Assembly (NCBI GenBank): GCA_017453255.1
Contig: JAFTKN010000029.1
Location: 1-49,986 of the forward strand
DNA from: Clostridia bacterium
GTDB taxonomy: Bacteria; Bacillota; Clostridia; Oscillospirales; CAG-272
Length of the DNA: 49,986 nucleotides
Direction: 5' to 3'
The position numbers and the translations under genes are program-made. Of the stretch, positions 28,262 to 35,525 are shown piece by piece (position 1 is the stretch's first letter; each line of letters begins with the position of its first letter). The notes under the pieces are model-generated. The model made no database searches and was not told where the DNA came from. It saw only the letters and a list, made by a program, of their open reading frames with translations.

Positions 28262-28291
28262 AAATATAGAAAAAGCAAAAAGGAGCAAAAT

Positions 28292-29236
28292 ATGGAATTT
28301 AAGCTTTGTAAATTTAAGGGTGGAAAAAGGGGCGCTTATACCTTAACCTTTGATGACGGCTGTTATTACGACTCGACAAGGGACGTAGAGGCAATTTTTG
28401 ATAAGATTTTAGAAAGAGATAATGTAAAATTAAAGGCTACTGTCGGTATCACCCTTGATTTCATGCACGAAAAATTAATAAATATGTGGAGGGAGCTTAT
28501 AGATAAGGGCTATTTTGATATAGCATCGCACTCTGTTACCCATTGTATTTGCTATGCCGAAGCTACGGAAATTGAAAAAAGAGAGGCTGATGCTAAGGAC
28601 TCTCTTAATGGAATAAAAAAACTCTTTCCAAACGAGGAAATTATAGCCTTTATAATTCCAAATGGTGGTAGCACAAGGGAGGGCAGAAAAATACTCGAAA
28701 AATACTACTCTGCTACAAGGTGTGGCGAGGAAAGACTAAATGATATAGATAATCTTGATTGGTTCAACCTCTCAACCTATATTGCTATGATAAACAAGAC
28801 AGATAAGGACTACATAGGCTATATTGATGAGGCACTTGAAAAGGGTGGCTGGGGTATTCAGACAAACCATTGGATAACCCATAAGGATGAGGACAAATTT
28901 CATTCTCAAAGATATGATACCTTCGTTTGCGAGTGCGACTACCTTTCTAAAGCAGTAAAGGAAAAGGGACTTTGGCTCTGCTCCTTTAATGAGGGGATTA
29001 AATATTTCAAAAAGCTAAATGAGTCAAGGCTAATAATTACCGAAAATGAGCAGGGCTATTTGCTTGAGCTTAATTTGCCTAAGGATTTTGTATTTAAGGA
29101 CACCTACTTAACAGTAGAGACAAATACAGACAAGGACATAATTGTAATTGAGGACGGAAGAAAAAAGGTCTATAAGTCAAAAGACGGTAAGGCTTATCTT
29201 GAAATAAAGGATAAAATCACAGTTCTTAACAATTAA
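28292..29236 (+). CDS. Polysaccharide deacetylase family (CE4/NodB) protein
   Basis: A 314-aa protein with a NodB-type domain in the first about 230 residues. The metal site is visible: TFDDG with Asp21-Asp22 and SHSVTH with His80 and His84. No signal peptide is present, unusual for peptidoglycan deacetylases, so an intracellular oligosaccharide or other amide substrate is possible. The C-terminal about 80 residues look like a small beta domain. AAGGAG precedes the ATG. It is a single-gene unit. Confidence 0.88.
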   Translation: MEFKLCKFKGGKRGAYTLTFDDGCYYDSTRDVEAIFDKILERDNVKLKATVGITLDFMHEKLINMWRELIDKGYFDIASHSVTHCICYAEATEIEKREADAKDSLNGIKKLFPNEEIIAFIIPNGGSTREGRKILEKYYSATRCGEERLNDIDNLDWFNLSTYIAMINKTDKDYIGYIDEALEKGGWGIQTNHWITHKDEDKFHSQRYDTFVCECDYLSKAVKEKGLWLCSFNEGIKYFKKLNESRLIITENEQGYLLELNLPKDFVFKDTYLTVETNTDKDIIVIEDGRKKVYKSKDGKAYLEIKDKITVLNN

Positions 29237-29275
29237 TCTCTTTCTTATCTTGACCAAGTGTTCGTTCCATCGTTC

Positions 29276-29302
29276 AGTCATTTCGACTACGCTCGAAATG
29301 GT
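29276..29302. repeat. Minimal copy of the TGTCATTTCGAG repeat
   Basis: GTCATTTCGA and TCGAAATGG arms flank CTACGC, making a short palindrome. It lies at the convergent junction between the deacetylase and TIR-LRR genes. Confidence 0.7.
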
Positions 29303-29335
29303 AGCGTGTGATTATATGTAATTTCATTTAGAAAT

Positions 29336-29363
29336 AAAAAAGCGACCACGTGGTCGCTTTTTT
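29336..29363. terminator. Bidirectional terminator (deacetylase / TIR-LRR)
   Basis: AGCGACCAC/GTGGTCGCT is a perfect palindrome (29341-29358) with A-run before and T-run after. It serves both convergent genes. Confidence 0.92.
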
Positions 29364-29390
29364 ATTTCTTATGAACCAATTTAACTTGAT

Positions 29391-32345
29391 TTACGAAAAG
29401 TTACTATTCCAAATTACCTCATATGTAGATGTCGCCATTGAGCTTTTTGAATTCCAACGAGTAGCCCAGGTTGAAGGAACTTGACTTTGGGAAATTTCGC
29501 ACTTAATTACAATTTCCGTGTTTTCAGCAAAGATGCACTCGCCAAGTACCTTTACTGAGCTCGGAATAAATACTGAGGTTAGATTACAGCCCTTAAATGC
29601 AAAGCTATCTATTTGCTCGGTTGTATTTGGAAGAGAAATATAGATTAGATTTTTGCAGTTTTCAAAGGCATGTGCACCGATTGATTTTAAGCCTGATGAA
29701 AGATTAACGTCGTTAAGCAAGGAGCAATTTTGAAATGCGTAGGATTGAATACTTGTAATGTTTTTAGGTAAAATAACCTTTCTTATGTTTGTTCTGTTGG
29801 CAAACAAATTAGAAGGAATACTATTTCCACCTATAACCTTAACCTCACTTGGTGAAACTGAAGCAAACACAACTGAAAGGTTTATTACGTGACCACTAAC
29901 GCGTGTTACACTTGTACAAGCATCAGGCTGCATATATGTAACGGTTGATGGAACGACAAGCTCGTATATGCTACCAAAGGCACACTCGTCAACGAAGCAA
30001 ACACCCTCGCTAATTATTGCAGCTTCGATAGGGCAATTATAAAATGCCTGTGACTCAATTCGATTAACGCTACCAGGTATTGTAACCGTGGTAAGCTTAG
30101 TGCCTGAGAAGGCGGAAACACCTATTTTTTCAAGCCCCTGAGGAAGATTAATTTCACGAATAGCTGTATTTGCAAAGGCACAATAATGAATTTTTTTAAG
30201 GTTTTCGGAAAGAGTAACCTCGGTTAAATTTCTGCAAAATTGGAAGGCTTGCTCGCCAATATATGTAATAGAATCGGGTAAAATTACCTTACATAGCTCT
30301 TCCTTGCTATAAAAAGCCATTTCACCGATACCGACAACTCTTTTTCCGTCTATATATTCTGGAATTTCCAAAACGCCATCAACAATTAATGCGCTGTTGT
30401 TAATTCTTCCAATCTCATATCCACCCTCAACCTCTCTTACATTTAAGGAATATGCAGGTGAGCGCTCATATTCTGCTTGCTTGATAGACGAAGAAACGCC
30501 TATAATAATGCAGATAGCAATAATTAAGCATATAGCTAAGACACCGATAATTATACCAATTTTTATCTTCCTTTTTCGTTGCTTAATGTGAGAAATGGCT
30601 ATAGCCTCTGCCCTATCAAGCTTAGTCTTATATTCCTCGTCACATACAGCAATTACCCTTTCATACCAATGGGATTTAGAGGGGATAGCGCGCTTTTTAG
30701 CTATCTCGTCAAGGGAGCTTACCCCTAAATCGCAGTACATTATGCCGATAAGAGCATCCTTGTCTGAATTATCAAAGGAAAGAGCAAGCTCGAAAAAGCT
30801 TTGTGCAAAGGAATAATTACTTTTGGTTAATTGCTCGTAGCCCTTTTGTATGTTAAATTCCATTGTTTTGAGCGTACAGCTCTCAAGCTTAGCTTTTGTT
30901 TCCTCGCTTGCAACTAACAAAAGGTCCTTATAATATGTATCGTCTGTGTAATTTACGTTACAGCTTTCAAGAAGTGAAAGCTTTTCAACCTCTTGGTTGG
31001 CTAAAAATGCACCAAAAAGCGCCTTTTCGTTATGCTTGTCAAATTTTAGTGCGCTTGTAAAGTGAGTAAGAGCCTCATTAAACATATCGGCAATAAGACA
31101 GCCTTGTCCTCTCTCAATCAAAAAGTCAATGGAGTCAAAAACGCATTTATCAAGCTCATTTGAAAGCTCTGCATTTTCGATACCACGGAGCATTTTATAG
31201 CTATTTGAATTTATGAAAACAATACCGGAATGGCTAAGCTCAGTAAGGCTTGGTGCCTTGTTCTCTGCTAAAAACATTCCTAAAAGAGCGCTTTCGTTAT
31301 ATGGATCGTAAAGAAGCACCATATCAAAAAGCTCCTTAGCCTTGTCGTATATGCCATTTTTTAAAAGCTCATTTGCTCTTTTGAGTCTTTGAAGGTTAGA
31401 TAAGGAATCGTCATTCTTTTTGACACCTTCCTCACTTTTTGCTTCGCTTGTAGGGGTGGTAAGCTTTAAAACACCACGAACAAGGTCCTGAACTGCACCG
31501 ATTTTACCCATATCCTGAGCCTGCAAATGCTTAAACTCGTTAGGCATATCGTAAGCATCAATATCCTTAAAGCAAGGAATAAGCGTCTTTTTTTCGCCAC
31601 GCTCTATAAGCTTCAAAAACCTTGACCATTCGTTCTTAACCCATACTGCGTGGAAATTGTCATAGCTTGTTCCAAAGACAAGCATAACAGGGGCAGAATT
31701 AAGCGCTGAAAATATATAAGGCTCATATTCTACGCCTAATTTGTCCTCTAAGGAAATTCTTGCAAAGAAGACCTTAAGACCCTTTTCGCAAAGCTCGTCG
31801 TAAACGTCCTGCGCAATTACGCTGTCAATGGTTCTTTCACCCTTGTCGTCCTTTTCCTTGTAGCAGATAAAAACATCGTATTTGTCGGCTTCGCTTGAAA
31901 GAGCAAGAATGCCCTTTCTTAATTCCTCAATAGCCTTTGCCTCTTCTCTATAAATTCCTCTTGCAATAGTGTCTGCATATTCAATAGCCATATTGAAATT
32001 TGGATCGTCAAATATGCTATCAAAGGAGGAACGATGACAGGTTGGAATTTTTTTGCCTGTTTTTTTGTCGTCAACATACTCAATTCCAAACTCGCAAAGA
32101 ACAAGCCCCCAGTACGCCTCTGGCTCCTCGCAAAAGTCCTCAATTATATTTTCATAAACGGTATATGCCTTATCAAATTCACAAAGAGCTCTTAGCCTGT
32201 TTGCCCTTGAAAATAGTGTGAGCTTCTTTTCGTTATCTAACTTAGGAACAGTTTGCTTAGTTCCACAAAAGGTACAGGTGCAAACGGATAAGTCGTTGTC
32301 AGGTAGAAGGTCGCCACCACACATTTTACATTTTAAAATCGCCAT
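29391..32345 (-). CDS. Zinc ribbon-TPR-TIR-TPR-TM-LRR (BspA-like) membrane protein
   Basis: A 984-aa protein. In order: zinc ribbon (Cys6, Cys9, Cys24, Cys27); a TPR-like segment (about 40-90); a TIR domain (about 155-247) with YDVFICYKEKD, VFFARISLEDK and the candidate catalytic Glu208 in YEPYIFSAL; further TPR units (about 316-360, 420-450, 505-540); one membrane helix (about 595-617) after a KQRKRKIK segment; then LRR_5/BspA repeats to the end (about 635-945). The basic flank predicts a cytosolic TIR and an outer LRR. Glu208 suggests possible NAD hydrolysis. The start is M at 32345 (GGAG at 6 nt). The N-terminal part resembles a common gut-Clostridia family of unknown function; no neighbour suggests a partner. 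A BspA-like lipoprotein at 20939-21841 has the same C-terminal motif. Confidence 0.92.
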   Translation of the reverse strand: MAILKCKMCGGDLLPDNDLSVCTCTFCGTKQTVPKLDNEKKLTLFSRANRLRALCEFDKAYTVYENIIEDFCEEPEAYWGLVLCEFGIEYVDDKKTGKKIPTCHRSSFDSIFDDPNFNMAIEYADTIARGIYREEAKAIEELRKGILALSSEADKYDVFICYKEKDDKGERTIDSVIAQDVYDELCEKGLKVFFARISLEDKLGVEYEPYIFSALNSAPVMLVFGTSYDNFHAVWVKNEWSRFLKLIERGEKKTLIPCFKDIDAYDMPNEFKHLQAQDMGKIGAVQDLVRGVLKLTTPTSEAKSEEGVKKNDDSLSNLQRLKRANELLKNGIYDKAKELFDMVLLYDPYNESALLGMFLAENKAPSLTELSHSGIVFINSNSYKMLRGIENAELSNELDKCVFDSIDFLIERGQGCLIADMFNEALTHFTSALKFDKHNEKALFGAFLANQEVEKLSLLESCNVNYTDDTYYKDLLLVASEETKAKLESCTLKTMEFNIQKGYEQLTKSNYSFAQSFFELALSFDNSDKDALIGIMYCDLGVSSLDEIAKKRAIPSKSHWYERVIAVCDEEYKTKLDRAEAIAISHIKQRKRKIKIGIIIGVLAICLIIAICIIIGVSSSIKQAEYERSPAYSLNVREVEGGYEIGRINNSALIVDGVLEIPEYIDGKRVVGIGEMAFYSKEELCKVILPDSITYIGEQAFQFCRNLTEVTLSENLKKIHYCAFANTAIREINLPQGLEKIGVSAFSGTKLTTVTIPGSVNRIESQAFYNCPIEAAIISEGVCFVDECAFGSIYELVVPSTVTYMQPDACTSVTRVSGHVINLSVVFASVSPSEVKVIGGNSIPSNLFANRTNIRKVILPKNITSIQSYAFQNCSLLNDVNLSSGLKSIGAHAFENCKNLIYISLPNTTEQIDSFAFKGCNLTSVFIPSSVKVLGECIFAENTEIVIKCEISQSQVPSTWATRWNSKSSMATSTYEVIWNSNFS

Positions 32346-32374
32346 ATTATGCTCCAAATTTAGTTCTTACATCA

Positions 32375-32403
32375 ATTATATCACAGTTTGTTTATTTCAG
32401 CAA
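32375..32403 (-). promoter_or_regulatory. Promoter of the TIR-LRR gene
   Basis: A perfect extended -10, TGATATAAT (TATAAT at 32380-32375), with a weak -35 TTGCTG (32403-32398) at 17 nt. Confidence 0.65.
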
Positions 32404-32503
32404 CAAAAAAGGATAAAATGTCTGAAAAATCGCAAAGCATATATATTTTTGCGCAAAAATATAAAAAATCTAAAAAAATTTTAAAATATTTTATAATTAT
32501 ATA

Positions 32504-32532
32504 TTGCATTTATATATAATATATGATAAAAT
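32504..32532 (+). promoter_or_regulatory. Promoter of the YdbC/PC4-like gene
   Basis: TTGCAT (32504-32509) and TAAAAT (32527-32532) are separated by 17 nt of alternating T and A. About 60 nt of leader precede the RBS. Confidence 0.6.
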
Positions 32533-32595
32533 GAGGGCAATAAGAGTATAGCGGGCTATGTGCGAAGCGACTCAATTTTATAGGAGGGATAGACA

Positions 32596-32817
32596 ATGGC
32601 AGAGTTCAAATTTGAAATTGTAAAGAATTTTGGCTCAGTTTCTGACAGCAACAATGGTTGGGTTAAGGAAGTAAACTTGATTAGCTGGAATGACCGTGAA
32701 CCTGTTTACGATATTCGTGCATGGCAGGAAAGTCACGATAAGCTTGGCAAGGGTATAACTCTTACAGAAGCAGAAATTAAGAACCTTAAAGAGCTTCTTA
32801 ATACTATGGATATCTAA
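32596..32817 (+). CDS. YdbC/PC4 family ssDNA-binding protein
   Basis: A 73-aa protein of the transcriptional coactivator PC4 (p15) superfamily, bacterial YdbC type. The core W.KE.NL.SW..REP.YDIR.W...H..MGKGITL is recognisable (WVKEVNLISW, REPVYDIRAW, KLGKGITLTEAE). Family members bind ssDNA as dimers through a curved beta-sheet. GGAGGG precedes the ATG. It is divergent from the TIR-LRR gene. Confidence 0.93.
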   Translation: MAEFKFEIVKNFGSVSDSNNGWVKEVNLISWNDREPVYDIRAWQESHDKLGKGITLTEAEIKNLKELLNTMDI

Positions 32818-32830
32818 TTACATAATCAAG

Positions 32831-32858
32831 AGAGTGAACGATTTCGTTCGCTCTTTTT
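32831..32858 (+). terminator. Terminator of the YdbC-like gene
   Basis: AGAGTGAACGA / TCGTTCGCTCT stem (one G-T pair) followed by six T, starting about 14 bp after the stop. Confidence 0.9.
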
Positions 32859-32895
32859 TATTTGTCATTTCACGCAAAACCGAAAACGCACCTAA

Positions 32896-33231
32896 ACTGT
32901 CATTTTAAGCACAAGCGAAAATCACAACCCGACACTGTCATTTCGAGCGTAGTTGAAAAATCATCGTCAAACAATGTCATTTCGAACATAGTTGAAAAAT
33001 TGCCAACAACATTGTCATTTCGAGCGCAGTCGAGAAATCTATTTGTAGCCTTCCCCAGCTGGGGAAGGGGGACCACCTTTGGTGGTGGATGAGGTGTAAA
33101 AAACTTAATTTCAATAGATCTCTCCACTCGCAAGCTCGGTCGAGATGACAGAATGCGGGGTGGGGACTTGTAATCGCTCGGTCGAGATGACAGAGCGAGG
33201 GGTGGGCACTTGCAGTTGCTCGATTAAGATG
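32896..33231. repeat. Dispersed TGTCATTTCGAG-type repeat array with nested hairpin module
   Basis: Left units (TGTCATTTCGAG, TGTCATTTCGAAC and others) recur at about 39-40 nt. A core contains AGAAATCTATT, a CCTTCCCCAGCTGGGGAAGG hairpin, an ACCACC/GGTGGT hairpin and AATAGATCT. Right units in inverted orientation (CGGTCGAGATGACAG) recur at about 40 nt. The whole is a large imperfect inverted repeat at a convergent junction. Confidence 0.9.
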
Positions 33232-33234
33232 AAA

Positions 33235-33260
33235 AAAGCTCCATTTTATGATGGAGCTTT
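33235..33260 (-). terminator. Terminator of the DUF1385 gene
   Basis: AAAGCTCCAT/ATGGAGCTTT stem with TTTATG loop and U-run on the minus strand, 20 bp past the stop. Confidence 0.9.
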
Positions 33261-33279
33261 CTTGTTTTGTTTTAAAAGC

Positions 33280-34455
33280 CTACTTCTCTTCCTTTGGCTT
33301 TTCGTATGCTATATGTCCCTTATTTTCTTCAGGGGTTATAAAATACTCATCTGGTGTAAAGTCAGGAAACTCGTCCTTCATAGATGCTTTGATTGCGCAA
33401 ATTGCAATAGCTAATTGATATTCGTCAGGCTCCTTAGTTGTAATTCTCTGCATCCAAAGACCAGGTGCGGAAAGTGCCCTTGTAATTATGTTTTGATGCT
33501 TTCCAGCAAACATAATAAACTCATATCCAAGTCCCATAACGAGTGGTAGAATTGCAAGTCTTACAACCACACGAAGCCAACCGCTTAGTGGGATAAAAAT
33601 GCCTATTACAATGCTTAAAAGAATCATAACAAACATAAAGCTTGTTCCACAACGTGGGTGGAAGCGTGTGCATTTCTTTGCATTTTCTGGAGTTAGCTCC
33701 ATACCACTTTCAAAGCAGGCAATAGACTTATGCTCTGCACCGTGATATTGGAAGGTGCGCCTTATATCCTTCATAAGAGAAACGGCAAGTAAATATCCAA
33801 TAAAGATAATTACCTTCATAGCACCCTCAAAGGACGCTACCACAATAAAATATTGCCATGTTGTGGGGTCTAAATTAAAGTTACCAACGATAAGCTCAGA
33901 TAAGCGAGTTGGTAAAATTGTAAACAATGCAATCGCCAAGGCAAGACCAATAACTAAGGAAATTGCCATTATAGCAACTGTTGAACCAGAGCTTTTCTTT
34001 TCTTCTTTTTTGCCCTCGCTATTAACCCCTTGTGCAACCTTTTCGGCACTTTCGCCTTCTGCCTCTTTTATAGCCTCAGCAACTTCGCTTTTAGCTTGAT
34101 TTGTTAAAGATTCGGCCTCGTTTGCTTTTTCTTTTTTAGCCTTTTTCTTTTCCTTTTTTGCTTGCTTTGCTTTTTCGTCCTCGTCCTCAAGACCGAGCAT
34201 ATCAGTTGCCTTTCCTAAGGTCTTGAAGGAAAGCATCAAGGACTCAACAAAGCCGACAATGCCACGCAAAATAGGAATGTTTATCCATTTATGCTTTTCC
34301 TTTGCAGGATGGAATTCTGTATTTTCGATTTCGATAGTGCCGTCACCCTTGCGCACAGCAATAGCAACCTTAGTGCCGTTTTTCATCATAACGCCTTCAA
34401 TAAGCGCTTGACCACCGACCTTGTTGGAGCGACAGCTAAGCTCCTTTTTTCTCAT
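33280..34455 (-). CDS. DUF1385 (YqhQ-like) membrane protein
   Basis: A 391-aa membrane protein. N-terminal GGQALIEGVMMK and later YHGAEHKSIACFE, then RFHPRCGTSFMF, are the conserved family blocks; the His and Cys residues suggest a metal site. A Lys/Glu-rich insert at about 90-150 is probably a charged, disordered loop. About four to five TM helices follow. Function unknown. RuvX is 28 bp upstream in the same orientation. prmC, a frequent partner of this family, lies in the window but at 41.5 kb. Confidence 0.9.
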   Translation of the reverse strand: MRKKELSCRSNKVGGQALIEGVMMKNGTKVAIAVRKGDGTIEIENTEFHPAKEKHKWINIPILRGIVGFVESLMLSFKTLGKATDMLGLEDEDEKAKQAKKEKKKAKKEKANEAESLTNQAKSEVAEAIKEAEGESAEKVAQGVNSEGKKEEKKSSGSTVAIMAISLVIGLALAIALFTILPTRLSELIVGNFNLDPTTWQYFIVVASFEGAMKVIIFIGYLLAVSLMKDIRRTFQYHGAEHKSIACFESGMELTPENAKKCTRFHPRCGTSFMFVMILLSIVIGIFIPLSGWLRVVVRLAILPLVMGLGYEFIMFAGKHQNIITRALSAPGLWMQRITTKEPDEYQLAIAICAIKASMKDEFPDFTPDEYFITPEENKGHIAYEKPKEEK

Positions 34456-34482
34456 TGTGTTCCTTTCTAATAGAGCAAAAGT

Positions 34483-34899
34483 CTATTTTTTGCTATCAAG
34501 ATAGCTTTGTAAAATAAGACAGGCAGACATTTCGTCAATAATATTCTTTCTTTTCTGCCCTCTGGTATTTGTAATATTCAGCATTGTGTGAGCATTTGCA
34601 GTTGATAATCTTTCGTCAAAAAGAACAACCTCAATTCCAGAAAGCTCCCTTAAATGCTCGGCAAAGGCTTGCGCCTTTTCTGACCTTGGACCGAGAGTGC
34701 CATTCATATTAATGGGATGCCCTAAAACGATTAAGCCAACGTCCTTTTCCTTAGCGATTCTGACAACCTCCTCGGCAGTTTTTAAAAAGCCTGTGCTTTT
34801 TATACAGCCGATACCACTTGCTAAAAAGCCACTTGGATCAGACAAGGAAAGCCCAGTTCGAGCATCACCAAAGTCAACGCCTAAAATTCTTTTATTCAT
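34483..34899 (-). CDS. ruvX: Pre-16S rRNA nuclease / Holliday junction resolvase-like RuvX (YqgF)
   Basis: A 138-aa RNase H-fold protein. The first catalytic strand is LGVDFGDARTG (Asp9); GHPINMNGTLGPRS and FDERLSTANA follow, with a final Asp in IDEMSACLILQSYL. The family is implicated in 16S rRNA 5' maturation in E. coli and named as a putative resolvase. AAAGGA precedes the ATG. Confidence 0.95.
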   Translation of the reverse strand: MNKRILGVDFGDARTGLSLSDPSGFLASGIGCIKSTGFLKTAEEVVRIAKEKDVGLIVLGHPINMNGTLGPRSEKAQAFAEHLRELSGIEVVLFDERLSTANAHTMLNITNTRGQKRKNIIDEMSACLILQSYLDSKK

Positions 34900-34932
34900 A
34901 AAAAATCCTTTATTTTTAACTTACACGTACCT

Positions 34933-34961
34933 ATTTTAACATATAATATTTATTAAATCAA
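34933..34961 (-). promoter_or_regulatory. Promoter of ruvX-DUF1385
   Basis: TTGATT (34961-34956) and TAAAAT (34938-34933), 17-nt spacer, TG one base before the -10. Confidence 0.7.
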
Positions 34962-34990
34962 TGAAATATTGTAAATTTTTATTTAACACG

Positions 34991-35019
34991 TTGATTTTTA
35001 ATCTGCTTTGTGTTATATT
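34991..35019 (+). promoter_or_regulatory. Promoter of the small membrane protein
   Basis: TTGATT (34991-34996) and TATATT (35014-35019), 17-nt spacer, TG one base before the -10. Confidence 0.65.
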
Positions 35020-35069
35020 ATAACTAACAAATATAATTTGAAAATTTAATTTAAAAAGGAGAAACGGAA

Positions 35070-35288
35070 ATGAAGGAAAAGAAGACCTCTGCTCTTGGAG
35101 TATTAATTAAGATTTTTGCTATTATGGTTAGCGTTTGCGCTGTTATAGCAGGAATTTCAATCGCAGTTTACAAGGCAGTAAAGAAAAAGATTAACAAAAA
35201 GCCTGCTGAAGACGATGCTGATCTCGAAATTGCAGTAATTGCAAGCGATGATGAGGAAGAAAAGACTGAGGAAGAAAAGGGCGAATAA
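35070..35288 (+). CDS. Small single-pass membrane protein with acidic tail
   Basis: A 72-aa protein: basic start (MKEKK), one hydrophobic helix at about 10-33, a basic stretch (KKKINKK), then about 30 residues rich in Asp and Glu. No family is recognised. AAAGGAG precedes the ATG, and it has its own promoter and terminator, so it is a genuine gene. The basic cluster after the helix suggests a cytosolic C-terminus. Confidence 0.82.
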   Translation: MKEKKTSALGVLIKIFAIMVSVCAVIAGISIAVYKAVKKKINKKPAEDDADLEIAVIASDDEEEKTEEEKGE

Positions 35289-35292
35289 AGAT

Positions 35293-35321
35293 AAAAGACG
35301 ACCACGTGGTCGTCTTTTTTT
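35293..35321. terminator. Terminator after the small membrane protein
   Basis: AAAAGACGACCAC/GTGGTCGTCTTTT is a 13-bp palindromic stem followed by T. It could also end transcripts from glmS on the other strand. Confidence 0.92.
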
Positions 35322-35345
35322 GTACTTTTAACAGCTCTCTATTCG

Positions 35346-35519
35346 CACTCATTGTCATTTCGAGCGCAGTCGAGAAATCTATTTTCTGATAAGTTACTTT
35401 TTAATAGACCTCTCTACTCGTACGCTCGGTCGAGATGACAGAGCGAGGGGGTATTCGCATTTGCTCGGTCGAGATGACAGAATGGAAGTGGGTACTCGTA
35501 GTTACTCGGTTGAGAGAAC
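35346..35519. repeat. Dispersed TGTCATTTCGAG-type repeat array
   Basis: One left unit (TTGTCATTTCGAGCGCAGTC), a short core with AATAGACCTCTC, then three inverted right units about 40 nt apart (CGGTCGAGATGACAG, CGGTCGAGATGACAG, CGGTTGAGAGAACA). It ends 7 bp from the glmS stop at a convergent junction. Confidence 0.88.
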
Positions 35520-35525
35520 AAATGT

